DNA from: DASQWP01 sp050697555
GTDB lineage: Bacteria > Actinomycetota > Thermoleophilia > Gaiellales > Gaiellaceae
Assembly: GCA_050697555.1 (NCBI GenBank)
Contig: JBOHAD010000024.1
Location: forward strand, 1-31,269
DNA: 31,269 nucleotides
Reading direction: 5' to 3'
Positions 16,397 to 23,374 of this stretch are shown here, piece after piece. Position 1 is the stretch's first letter. Each line of letters starts with the position of its first letter. The translations under genes and the position numbers were made by a program. A model generated the notes under the pieces. It was not told where the DNA came from. It saw only the letters and a program-made list of their open reading frames with translations, and did not search any database.

Positions 16397-17520
16397 GCTG
16401 AAGAGCAGACCAGGACGTCCTCGAAGAACTCGCCCGCTCGGCGTCCTGTCCGGCGGTTGACATGCCGTGTCAGACGCTCTTCCAGCATGAAGCCTGCCCT
16501 GCTCAAGATCCGGGGGTAGAGCTCGCGAGAGTCGTTCACGACGATTACGACCGGCGCACCGGCCGGCAGAAACCGCCGGGCATTGTGAAAGACAGCGACC
16601 ATCCCATCGACGTACTCCTCGATGGCGCTGCGTCCTGTCCCTCGCTCTGCTCTTCCAAGCTCCGCCGTGCGGCGATCCTGAAGGCCAAGTAGCTCGTAGG
16701 CGTAACGATGCTGCTCGTGGTAGTCAATGAGTCCGGGGTACGGCGGCGAAGTGATGATGCCGGACGCCTCTTGCGGTAGCTCCACGGTGCGCGCGTCATC
16801 GTGTAGGACAGTGACAGCGCGCTCGCTGCGGATGGCCGAGAAGTCGCGAAGCCGTCGGAGGGTATCCCTTGTATAGCGCTGTAGAAACTTCCCGGCCTCG
16901 TCAACCGGGCGGCAAGTTCGTTTGTGCTTGAGGCAATAGTAGGACTCTCGGATGGGCCGACGGGGGAAGTCGAGATCGTAATGCGTCGTCATTCGAGCGG
17001 ACCGGGCGGCACGGGAGAGGATCGTGTAGGCGACCTTCTGGGACTCGCCGACATATTCCTGGGCTGCCTCGCGGTACGCTAGGAGCTCCTGCAAGGCGTG
17101 ATCCGAGTACCAGTCCCGAAGCCAGAGGGTTGCGTCTTCTCGGGCGAGGGGTGCCCGGCGCTGCGCCTCCTCCAGGGCACCGTTGAGCGAAAGCTCAAGC
17201 TCTGCCAAGGGGTACGCGGTCGTCTTGACCTGGCAGAGGAGGCAGTTGAACCCTGAGATGTCCGCTCCGATGGCCTCGCATCCGAAAACGTTGGCCTCCA
17301 CGAGGGTTGTTCCCGAGCCGACGAACGGGTCGTACACGATGTCGCCGGGTGAGAAGTAACGCCTGAGGAAGACGTCTACTAGCTGAGGAATGAACTTCCC
17401 GAGGTAGGGGTGGAGGCTATGGACGTGCTTCGTGCGCTCAACCTGAGGAAGCTCATCCTCCGACCAGGAAAGCTCGAGGTCAATCTCGGCGTAGAGGGCC
17501 TCCTGGGTTTGTCCTGCCAT
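16393..17520 (-). CDS. Type II DNA methyltransferase (TSPPY class, probably N4-cytosine)
   Basis: Seen: 375 residues. Motif X-like HPYLGKFIPQLVD at about 36-48, motif I DPFVGSGTT at about 64-72, and motif IV TSPPYPG at about 263-269, with a variable target-recognition stretch between; this X-I-TRD-IV order is alpha-like. TSPPY suggests N4-cytosine methylation, although N6-adenine enzymes can carry related motifs. Known: protects host sites from the partner nuclease. ATG at 17520 with minus-strand TAGACT seven bases upstream (leaderless). Coupled to the nuclease gene by TTGA. GC and codon use are lower than the chromosome around it. Confidence 0.9.
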   Translation of the reverse strand: MAGQTQEALYAEIDLELSWSEDELPQVERTKHVHSLHPYLGKFIPQLVDVFLRRYFSPGDIVYDPFVGSGTTLVEANVFGCEAIGADISGFNCLLCQVKTTAYPLAELELSLNGALEEAQRRAPLAREDATLWLRDWYSDHALQELLAYREAAQEYVGESQKVAYTILSRAARSARMTTHYDLDFPRRPIRESYYCLKHKRTCRPVDEAGKFLQRYTRDTLRRLRDFSAIRSERAVTVLHDDARTVELPQEASGIITSPPYPGLIDYHEQHRYAYELLGLQDRRTAELGRAERGTGRSAIEEYVDGMVAVFHNARRFLPAGAPVVIVVNDSRELYPRILSRAGFMLEERLTRHVNRRTGRRAGEFFEDVLVCSSA

Positions 17521-17527
17521 GAAGGCG

Positions 17528-17533
17528 AGTCTA
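17528..17533 (-). promoter_or_regulatory. -10 box of the restriction-modification operon (leaderless)
   Basis: TAGACT on the minus strand, seven bases before ATG 17520. Confidence 0.45.
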
Positions 17534-17589
17534 GGGATCCGGTCGGCTGAGATCGGCGTCGCCGCTCGCTCTCACCCTTCACACACGTC

Positions 17590-17595
17590 TATGAT
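17590..17595 (+). promoter_or_regulatory. -10 box of the cyclic-nucleotide-binding gene (leaderless)
   Basis: TATGAT, near consensus, eight bases before ATG 17604, without a Shine-Dalgarno. Confidence 0.55.
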
Positions 17596-17603
17596 CACGC
17601 CCG

Positions 17604-18032
17604 ATGGCCGACGCCCCGCTCGACGCTCTGCGCAAGGTGCCGCTCTTCGCCGAGCTCGGCGACCGCGAGCTCAAGCTCCTCGCCGGGCAGATGCACGAAC
17701 GCCGCTTCCCGGAGGGCGCCGAGGTGACTGTAGAGGGCTCCCACGGCGCCGGCTTCTTCGTCATCGCGGAGGGGAACGCGCACGTCACCGTCGGCGGCGA
17801 GCCGCGCACGACGCTCGGACCGGGGGACTACTTCGGCGAGATCGCCCTCATCGACGAGGGAGTGCGCTCGGCGTCGATCACGGCCGCGACCGACCTCCTC
17901 TGCTACGGGATGACCCCCTGGGAGTTTCGGCCCTTCGTCGAGGAGCACCCCCAGGTGGCCTGGGGGCTTCTGCAGACGCTCGCGCGCCGCTTCCGCCAGG
18001 AGCAGGCGCATCAGGACTCGCACTCGCACTAG
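17604..18032 (+). CDS. Stand-alone cyclic-nucleotide-binding domain protein
   Basis: Seen: 142 residues comprising one CNB beta-roll. The phosphate-binding cassette is present: GDYFGEIALIDEGVRSASITA with Glu79 and Arg88, the pair that holds ribose and phosphate of cAMP/cGMP. There is no DNA-binding helix-turn-helix, so it is not a CRP-type regulator; it ends with a helix (LLQTLARRFRQEQ) and a His-rich tail. It precedes an alpha/beta hydrolase that follows in the next frame with no normal start codon; the two may act together, possibly as a two-domain product (see findings). Confidence 0.85.
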   Translation: MADAPLDALRKVPLFAELGDRELKLLAGQMHERRFPEGAEVTVEGSHGAGFFVIAEGNAHVTVGGEPRTTLGPGDYFGEIALIDEGVRSASITAATDLLCYGMTPWEFRPFVEEHPQVAWGLLQTLARRFRQEQAHQDSHSH

Positions 18033-18096
18033 CGGCGTCGCGCGGGTCAACGGCACCGAGCTTCACTACGACGTCGCGGGGGACGGGCCGCCGCTC

Positions 18097-18858
18097 GTGC
18101 TCCTCCACGCCGGGGTGGGCGACCGCCGCCTCTGGGACGACCAGGTGGACGCGTTCGCCGAGCGCTTCCGCGTCGTCCGCTACGACGCGCGGGGGTTCGG
18201 GGACTCGCCGCTCCCCGGCGGGCCCTTCTCCTTCGTGGGCGACCTGGGCACGCTTCTCGACCACCTGGAGCTCGAGCAAGTCGCCCTCGTCGGAAACTCG
18301 CTCGGCGCGAGGACGGCGCTCGAGCACACCCTCGCGCATCCCCAGCGAACGTCCGCGCTCGTGCTGGTCGGCCCTCCTCCGATGGGGGCGCCTACATCGG
18401 CCGAGCTGGAGGCGTTCGACACGGAGGAGGACGCGCTGCTCGAGGCCGGCAAGGCGGAGGAGGCGGTCGAGCTCAACCTGCGCACCTGGCTCGCCGACGA
18501 CGTTGAGCCCGCCCTGCGCGCGCGGGTCGGAGACATGCAGCGGCGAGCATTCGAGCTCCAGCTCGCCGCCTACGCGCGGGAGCCGGAACCCGGGCCGGTC
18601 GGCTGGCTCGACGACCCTCCGGTGTGGGAGCGCCTCGGCGACATCGCCTGTCCGGCGCTCCTCGTCGTGGGGGACCGGGACGTCAGCGACGTCGGCGTCG
18701 CCGTCGACCGGCTCGCGGCGGGGATCGCCGGCGCCCGCAGCGTCGTGCTGCCCGGGACGGCGCACCTTCCGGCCCTCGAACGCCCGGAGGAGTTCAACCG
18801 GATCGTGCTGGAGTTCCTCGCGGGCGTTTCCGAGCCTCGAACGACGGGAAATCGGTAG
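18097..18858 (+). CDS. Alpha/beta hydrolase; N-terminus extends upstream without a canonical start
   Basis: Seen: 253 residues from the first in-frame GTG. Nucleophile elbow GNSLG (Ser68), acid GDRD/DVSD (Asp193-198) and His223 in PGTAHLPALERP form the triad; RYDARGFGDS is the usual strand/loop before the elbow. But conserved N-terminal strands (VNGTELHYDVAGDGPPLVLLHAG) are encoded from about 18031 in the same frame, and between the in-frame stop near 17911 and 18097 there is no ATG, GTG or TTG. Starting at 18097 would remove the first strands. An ATC at 18010, a frameshift fusion with the upstream CNB gene, or an assembly indel are the options. Substrate unknown. Confidence 0.8.
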   Translation: MLLHAGVGDRRLWDDQVDAFAERFRVVRYDARGFGDSPLPGGPFSFVGDLGTLLDHLELEQVALVGNSLGARTALEHTLAHPQRTSALVLVGPPPMGAPTSAELEAFDTEEDALLEAGKAEEAVELNLRTWLADDVEPALRARVGDMQRRAFELQLAAYAREPEPGPVGWLDDPPVWERLGDIACPALLVVGDRDVSDVGVAVDRLAAGIAGARSVVLPGTAHLPALERPEEFNRIVLEFLAGVSEPRTTGNR

Positions 18859-18860
18859 GC

Positions 18861-18869
18861 AAAGGAGGT
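18861..18869 (+). promoter_or_regulatory. Near-perfect Shine-Dalgarno
   Basis: AAAGGAGGT six bases before ATG 18876; the best ribosome-binding site in the window and the main support for the small gene after it. Confidence 0.7.
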
Positions 18870-18875
18870 AGCTGG

Positions 18876-19049
18876 ATGGGCTGGCTGGACAGACTTCTCG
18901 GACGAGGGGACAAGCCGGATGCCGAGGGCGCCGAGCCGCGCGCTCGCGGCACCGTAGACGACGAGTCGCAGGCGGACGTCCTCGAAGAGGGGGTCGCCGA
19001 GCAGCGCGACGAGGACGCGCTCAAGAATCCGCACCCGGGAGTCGGCTAG
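18876..19049 (+). CDS. 57-residue acidic protein of unknown function
   Basis: Seen: starts MGWLDRLLGRGDKPD, an amphipathic helix that could sit on the membrane surface, followed by a charged, acidic, probably unstructured tail (TVDDESQADVLEEGVAEQRDEDALKNPHPGVG). Preceded by a near-perfect AAAGGAGGT. Follows the hydrolase by 17 bp, likely co-transcribed. Ends two bases from the convergent glycerate kinase gene. No known family recognised. Confidence 0.65.
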   Translation: MGWLDRLLGRGDKPDAEGAEPRARGTVDDESQADVLEEGVAEQRDEDALKNPHPGVG

Positions 19050-19051
19050 AG

Positions 19052-19975
19052 CTAGACGGAGCGGCCGAGCTCCTCGCCGAGGGCGACGAGGTCCTCGCGC
19101 GCGCGGGCGGGCTCGCCGCTGAGCTCCCGCATCTCGGCGCCCTCGAGCGCCAGGGCCACGCGTCCTCCGAAGACGACGCAGCGCACTCCCTCCTCGCGGC
19201 ACACGCGCAGGACGGCGACGGGCGCCTTCCCCTCCGCGGTCGTCCCGTCCACGCTTCCCTCGCCGGTGACGACGAGAGCGGCGCCGCGGATCCGGCGGCT
19301 GAGCCCGAGCGTCTCGAGCACGTAGTCCGCCCCCGGAACGAGTCGGGCCCCGAGCGCCGCGAACGCGGCCCCGAGCCCGCCCGCCGCCCCCGCTCCCGGA
19401 AGCTCGGCGAAGGGACGAAGCTCCTCCATCGAGGCCAGCCGCCGCTCCAGCTCGCCCACCTGGGCCGGCGTCGCGCTCTTCTGCGGCCCGTATGCGCGGG
19501 CGGCGCCGCGGGGGCCGAGGAGCGGGGCCCTGACGTCGCACATGGCAATCGTCGACCCACTAAGCAACTCGATCTCCACCTCGCGAAGACCGGCACCGCC
19601 GTCGACGGTCGCACTCCCCCCGAGTCCGAGGAGGAGGCCCCGCGCGCCCGCTCCGAACGCCGCGGCGATGAGCTCGCCGAGGCCCCGGCTCGACGCTCTC
19701 AGCGGATCGCGATCCTCCGGGGCGAGCCGCCAGAGCCCGATTGCCTCCGCCGACTCGACGACTGCCCGCCCGTCGGGAAGGAGCAGCCAGCGCGCCTCCA
19801 CCGGCCGGCCGAGCGGATCCGAGACGCTCGCCGTCCGCCACTCGCCCCCGAGCGCCGCACCGATGGCGGCCGCGGTGCCCTCCCCGCCGTCGGCGACCGG
19901 CACCTGCTCCGCCTCGACGCCCGCCCGCTCGAACCCGCGCCCGAGCGCCGCCGCCGCCTCGAGCGCCGAGAGCAC
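19052..19975 (-). CDS. Glycerate kinase (GlxK/GarK family), shortened and with unclear start
   Basis: Seen: family landmarks VADGGEGTAAAIG, DPLGRPVEA, LGLGGSATVDGGAGL, MCDVRAPLLGPRGAA..YGPQKSATPAQV, and GEGSVDGTTAEGKAPVAVLRVC. Known: ATP-dependent phosphorylation of D-glycerate, feeding photorespiratory/glyoxylate or serine breakdown products into glycolysis. Two oddities: the conserved start VLAPNALKGVLSALEA reaches to about 20005 but has no ATG/GTG/TTG before the next in-frame stop near 20059, the first being the GTG at 19975 inside the motif; and about 30-40 residues usually found between GGAGL and CDV are absent, with an unusually AT-rich codon patch at 19545-19570. It may be a decayed or mis-assembled copy. 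Confidence 0.8.
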   Translation of the reverse strand: MLSALEAAAALGRGFERAGVEAEQVPVADGGEGTAAAIGAALGGEWRTASVSDPLGRPVEARWLLLPDGRAVVESAEAIGLWRLAPEDRDPLRASSRGLGELIAAAFGAGARGLLLGLGGSATVDGGAGLREVEIELLSGSTIAMCDVRAPLLGPRGAARAYGPQKSATPAQVGELERRLASMEELRPFAELPGAGAAGGLGAAFAALGARLVPGADYVLETLGLSRRIRGAALVVTGEGSVDGTTAEGKAPVAVLRVCREEGVRCVVFGGRVALALEGAEMRELSGEPARAREDLVALGEELGRSV

Positions 19976-20009
19976 GCCCTTGAGGGCGTTGGGAGCGAGG
20001 ACCGCCCGA

Positions 20010-21041
20010 TCAGGCGATCCGCTCGACGCGCTCGTCCTCGTCGATGTCGACGTCCGTCACCTCGGGCATCCGCCTGAGCATGGCGAAGGAGAACCCCTCG
20101 CGCGCGAGGAAGAGGAGCCCGAGCCCCACGCCCACCGACACCTCGATCGCCTGCAGGCCCACCCCGTAGGCGAAACCGTGCGAATAGGGCACGCCGTACC
20201 GGAGGAGCACGAGCGCGATCGCGGCCTGGACGAGCCCGACGTTGCCGGGCCAGAACGGGAAGACCATGACCAGGTTCATGATCACGAGCACGAGCGCGGC
20301 CGCCGGGAGCGACGGCTCGATCCCGAACGCCAGGAAGGCCGTGTAGACGGCGAAGAGCTGCGCCGTCCACCCGACGAGCTGGAGGAGGAGCGCCTCGAGC
20401 GCCGGCACGGGCCGGCGGAGGACGGTGAGACCGTGCCGCGCCATACGGAGGAGCCGCCGCGCCGGCCCGAGCTCCTCGCTCACCGGACGATGGTGCCTGC
20501 GGGCGAGGAGCAAGCCCGCGATGAGGAACCCGACGCCGATGCCGATCGCGATCGCGAGCCCCGGCACCGCCCAGTCGGGAATCCTCGCCTGTTGGAGGAC
20601 GTAGACGACGAGCGCGAGCGCGACGACGACGTCGAACAGACGGTGCGTGAAGACCGTCCCCGTGATCGTCGCCCACGTTCCCGGACGACGGCGCACGTGC
20701 CGAGTGAGGACGGCGACGCGGGCGAGTTCCCCCACGCGCCCCGGCAGCGCGGCGTTGGCGAGCAGGCCGACGCAGAAGGCGGAGAAGACGAGCCGCCGTC
20801 CCGGCCAGGGCGGCGGCATCGCGTGCGTGATCACGGTCCGCCAGGCCTGCGCGCGAACGACGATCGAGAAGAGGTTGATGAGGACTGCCGCGGCGACCCA
20901 CTCCCAGCGGACTGCGCGGAACGCCCGTCCGACGACGCCCAGGTCCGGCGCGCGCCAGACCGCGAGGCCGACGAGCACGGCGAGCGGGACGAGGACGAGG
21001 AGGAGGCGGAGCCAGCGGCTGCGCGGCAGCGGAACACGCAT
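20010..21041 (-). CDS. Flippase-like membrane protein (lysylphosphatidylglycerol synthase TM domain family)
   Basis: Seen: 343 residues, seven to nine membrane helices, with the family segment NAALPGRVGELARVAVLTRH (about residues 92-111) and FPFWPGNVGLVQAAIALVLLRYGVP near 270. Known: PF03706/UPF0104 proteins, the membrane half of MprF, often paired with glycosyltransferases and thought to move lipids or glycolipids across the membrane. No aminoacyl-transferase domain. Acidic C-terminal tail (VTDVDIDEDERVERIA). The upstream GT4 gene ends 11 bp before this start, so glycolipid synthesis and translocation could be coupled; that is inference. Confidence 0.85.
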   Translation of the reverse strand: MRVPLPRSRWLRLLLVLVPLAVLVGLAVWRAPDLGVVGRAFRAVRWEWVAAAVLINLFSIVVRAQAWRTVITHAMPPPWPGRRLVFSAFCVGLLANAALPGRVGELARVAVLTRHVRRRPGTWATITGTVFTHRLFDVVVALALVVYVLQQARIPDWAVPGLAIAIGIGVGFLIAGLLLARRHHRPVSEELGPARRLLRMARHGLTVLRRPVPALEALLLQLVGWTAQLFAVYTAFLAFGIEPSLPAAALVLVIMNLVMVFPFWPGNVGLVQAAIALVLLRYGVPYSHGFAYGVGLQAIEVSVGVGLGLLFLAREGFSFAMLRRMPEVTDVDIDEDERVERIA

Positions 21042-21052
21042 CGAAACGCTCT

Positions 21053-22198
21053 CTAGGCGGCGACCCGCTCGGCCGGGCGCTCCTCGAGCAGCGCCTCGTA
21101 GATGTCGACGAGGCGGCCGGCGATCGTGTCCCAGGAGTACGCCTTCGCGGCCTCCCGGGCCGCCGCCCCGAGGCGCCTCCGCCGTGGCTCGTCCTGGAGC
21201 AGCTCGACGAGCGCGGCGGCGAAGGCGTCGGCGTCGCCGGGCGGGACGAGGATGCCGTTCTCCGGGCCCGCCACGTCCGTGTAGCCCTCGATCTCGGAGG
21301 CGACCACCGGCGTCGCGCAGGCGAACGCACGCGTGAGCACCATGCCGAAGCTCTCCCCGCCGAGCGAGGGGGCCGCGAGCAGGCTCGCCTCGAGGAGCTC
21401 GCGGGTGAGATCGTCCTCCGAGAGCGAGCCCAGGAGGTCGACGCCCTCCAACGAGAAGCCCTGGCGCCTGGCGAGCCAGCGGACCGAGAGCGGGTCGGCG
21501 CCGACCAGGCGGAGGCGGGCGCCCGTGGCGGAGTGCACGCGCGGCCAGGCGCGCAGGAGTACCGGCAGCCCCTTGCGGGGCTCGTTGCGGCCGATGAAGA
21601 CGACGTTGCCGCTGCGGGCGCCCGGCTCGGCGACCGGCGGCAGGTCGACGCCGTTGGGGATCACCTCGACCGGGCCGCCGACGTACGGCTCGGCGCTCCT
21701 GCGAGCGGCCTCGGAGACTGCGATCCGCCTGTCGATCCGCTCGCCCGCGATCCCCCAGAAGACCTTGCCGAGCGGATACCAGGCGAGCCGCTCCCCGGCC
21801 GAGTGGCAGGTGGCGACCGTCGGACACGGCGCGGTGACCAGCGCGAAGACGGAGAGGACGGGCGCAAGCGGCTCGTGCACGTGGACGACGTCGAAGCGCT
21901 CCTGCGCCCACACCCGGCGCATGCGCAGCATCGCAGGCGGGCTGAGGATGAGGTTGGGAAGCGAGGCGTTGGCCGGCACGATCACGGAGCGTCCCACCGG
22001 GATCACGTAGTCGGGCGGCCGCTCGTGGCGCCCCTGCTTGGGGTGGAGAAGCCTGGTCAGGCGCCCGGGCGGGTCGTGGCCCATGAGGATGCGGGCGTCG
22101 ACGCCGAGGCGCCGGAGCGCCCGCGCCTGGTGGTCGGCGTGCTCCTGGACCCCGCCCCAGAACGACCACGAATAGGGAACGACGATACCGACGTTCAC
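21053..22198 (-). CDS. GT4 glycosyltransferase, PimA-like
   Basis: Seen: 381 residues, two Rossmann domains. N-terminus VGIVVPYSWSFWGGVQEHAD is the PimA/GT4 acceptor-loop signature; DVVHVHEPLAP and TCHSAGE follow; the donor site is FIGRNEPRKGLPVLLRA. In the E-x7-E motif the first Glu is kept (GGESFG) but the second position is Arg (MVLTRAFA), unlike typical enzymes. Known: PimA transfers mannose from GDP-mannose to phosphatidylinositol at the inner membrane face. Sugar and acceptor here are unproven. GTG start at 22198 with minus-strand TAGGGT six bases upstream. Forms an operon with the flippase-like gene. Confidence 0.88.
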   Translation of the reverse strand: MNVGIVVPYSWSFWGGVQEHADHQARALRRLGVDARILMGHDPPGRLTRLLHPKQGRHERPPDYVIPVGRSVIVPANASLPNLILSPPAMLRMRRVWAQERFDVVHVHEPLAPVLSVFALVTAPCPTVATCHSAGERLAWYPLGKVFWGIAGERIDRRIAVSEAARRSAEPYVGGPVEVIPNGVDLPPVAEPGARSGNVVFIGRNEPRKGLPVLLRAWPRVHSATGARLRLVGADPLSVRWLARRQGFSLEGVDLLGSLSEDDLTRELLEASLLAAPSLGGESFGMVLTRAFACATPVVASEIEGYTDVAGPENGILVPPGDADAFAAALVELLQDEPRRRRLGAAAREAAKAYSWDTIAGRLVDIYEALLEERPAERVAA

Positions 22199-22204
22199 GG
22201 CGCA

Positions 22205-22210
22205 ACCCTA
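22205..22210 (-). promoter_or_regulatory. -10 box of glycosyltransferase gene (leaderless)
   Basis: TAGGGT on the minus strand, six bases before GTG 22198. Confidence 0.4.
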
Positions 22211-22214
22211 ACCA

Positions 22215-22233
22215 GCCGGGCCGTCTCCCCGGC
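22215..22233 (-). terminator. Possible hairpin after the L,D-transpeptidase gene
   Basis: GCCGGG (22215-22220) and CCCGGC (22228-22233) around a seven-base loop, in the 65-bp spacer downstream of the transpeptidase stop at 22264. No U-run follows, so termination is uncertain. Confidence 0.3.
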
Positions 22234-22263
22234 GTCGCAGAGCGGCCCGCGGACTCCCGGCGG

Positions 22264-23281
22264 CTAGTGGTAGACGTAGATCCGCATCCTCAGCCGGACC
22301 CAGTCGTAGATGAAGCGGGAGTTCGGGATCGGGTTGCGGATGCAGCCGTGGCTTGCCGGCCACGAGGGGACCGAGTGGTAGCCGTGGATCGCCTCGCCGC
22401 CGTTGTAGTACACGGAGTAGTACATGCCGAGGCTGTTGAAGCCGGGCTGGCGACGGTAGAACCGGAACACGCCTGGATCCGACGGCGTGGCCGGGGCTCC
22501 GGTCGAGACGTGGAAGATGTGCTTGGCCTTGCCGCGAGCGGCGAGCACCATCACCTGGCGGGAGAGATCTACCTCGACGTGGCGCCCGGCACGAGGATGA
22601 GCGAGCCGGAAGCCGCCCCGGCCGGCGGCGAGGCGCTTGAAGACTCGGCGGCTCGCGCCGTACGTGCGCTGCATCCCCGTTCACCTTGCGGAAGGCCATG
22701 ACGGCGCGCTCGGTCGCCGCCCCGTAGCGGCGGCCGCCGGACGTGTAGTACCCCCGGGCGGCGAGCAGGCGGTTGAAGATCCTCACCGCGCGGCCGCGGT
22801 CGCCCGGGTCGAGATTCGGATAGTCGACCGAGAAGCTCCCGGTTGTGGCACGGGCGGCAAGCTGCTCCGCAGTGCGTGGGTGGCGGGCGTGGAAGCGGTA
22901 GCGCCCGGGGCGGATCAGGCGCGGCGAGCGCGCCTGGAAGCGGCCCGCGTTTCGACCCTCGATCCGCACGACCCGGCGTGCGATCCTCTCGGTCGCCCTG
23001 CCGTTTCGCCTCACGACGACGATCACGCGCTGGCCGGCCACGAAGGGGCGCATGACGCCGATCAGGCGGGCGCGCCTGCCGACTGGAACGTCACCGCCGC
23101 GAGCACCCTTCACGTATAGCGTGATCCGTGCCGGAGCAGGCTCACCCGGGGCCTGCGCCCAGGCGACGCCCGGCAAGGCGAGGATCGCGGCCGCCACGAG
23201 GGGAATGACGAGCCGGATCGCACGCGGCCGGCGCCGCCGACCCAGGCCGTCAGCGCGTGCCGCCACTGCAGACCTCAACAC
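22264..23281 (-). pseudogene. Secreted L,D-transpeptidase (YkuD), split by a one-base frameshift
   Basis: Seen: from GTG 23281 the frame encodes a basic start, a signal-type helix (IRLVIPLVAAAILALPGVAWAQA), an Ig-like beta domain (ARITLYVKGARGGDVPVG... to ...FHARHP) and a peptidoglycan-binding helix unit (LDPGDRGRAVRIFNRLLAARGYYTSG..AVMAFRKVNG). The YkuD domain, with catalytic HGYHS..SWPASHGCIRN, lies in the next frame from 22674 to 22264. The switch is at a G4 run (C4 at 22675-22678): with three G the frames join as AFRKVNG-MQRTYG. Known: such enzymes make 3-3 peptidoglycan cross-links outside the membrane. An assembly error is as likely as genuine inactivation. Confidence 0.82.
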
Positions 23282-23361
23282 GTCGTACTCATCGGGAGCT
23301 TCCCAGTCAGGGCTTCTCCTCTTCGCGCCTCTCGCCGGCAACCCTGCCGGGCGCGAGTCTC

Positions 23362-23367
23362 TAGAGT
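23362..23367 (+). promoter_or_regulatory. -10 box of aminotransferase gene (leaderless)
   Basis: TAGAGT, seven bases before ATG 23375, no Shine-Dalgarno. Confidence 0.5.
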
Positions 23368-23374
23368 CGCACGG

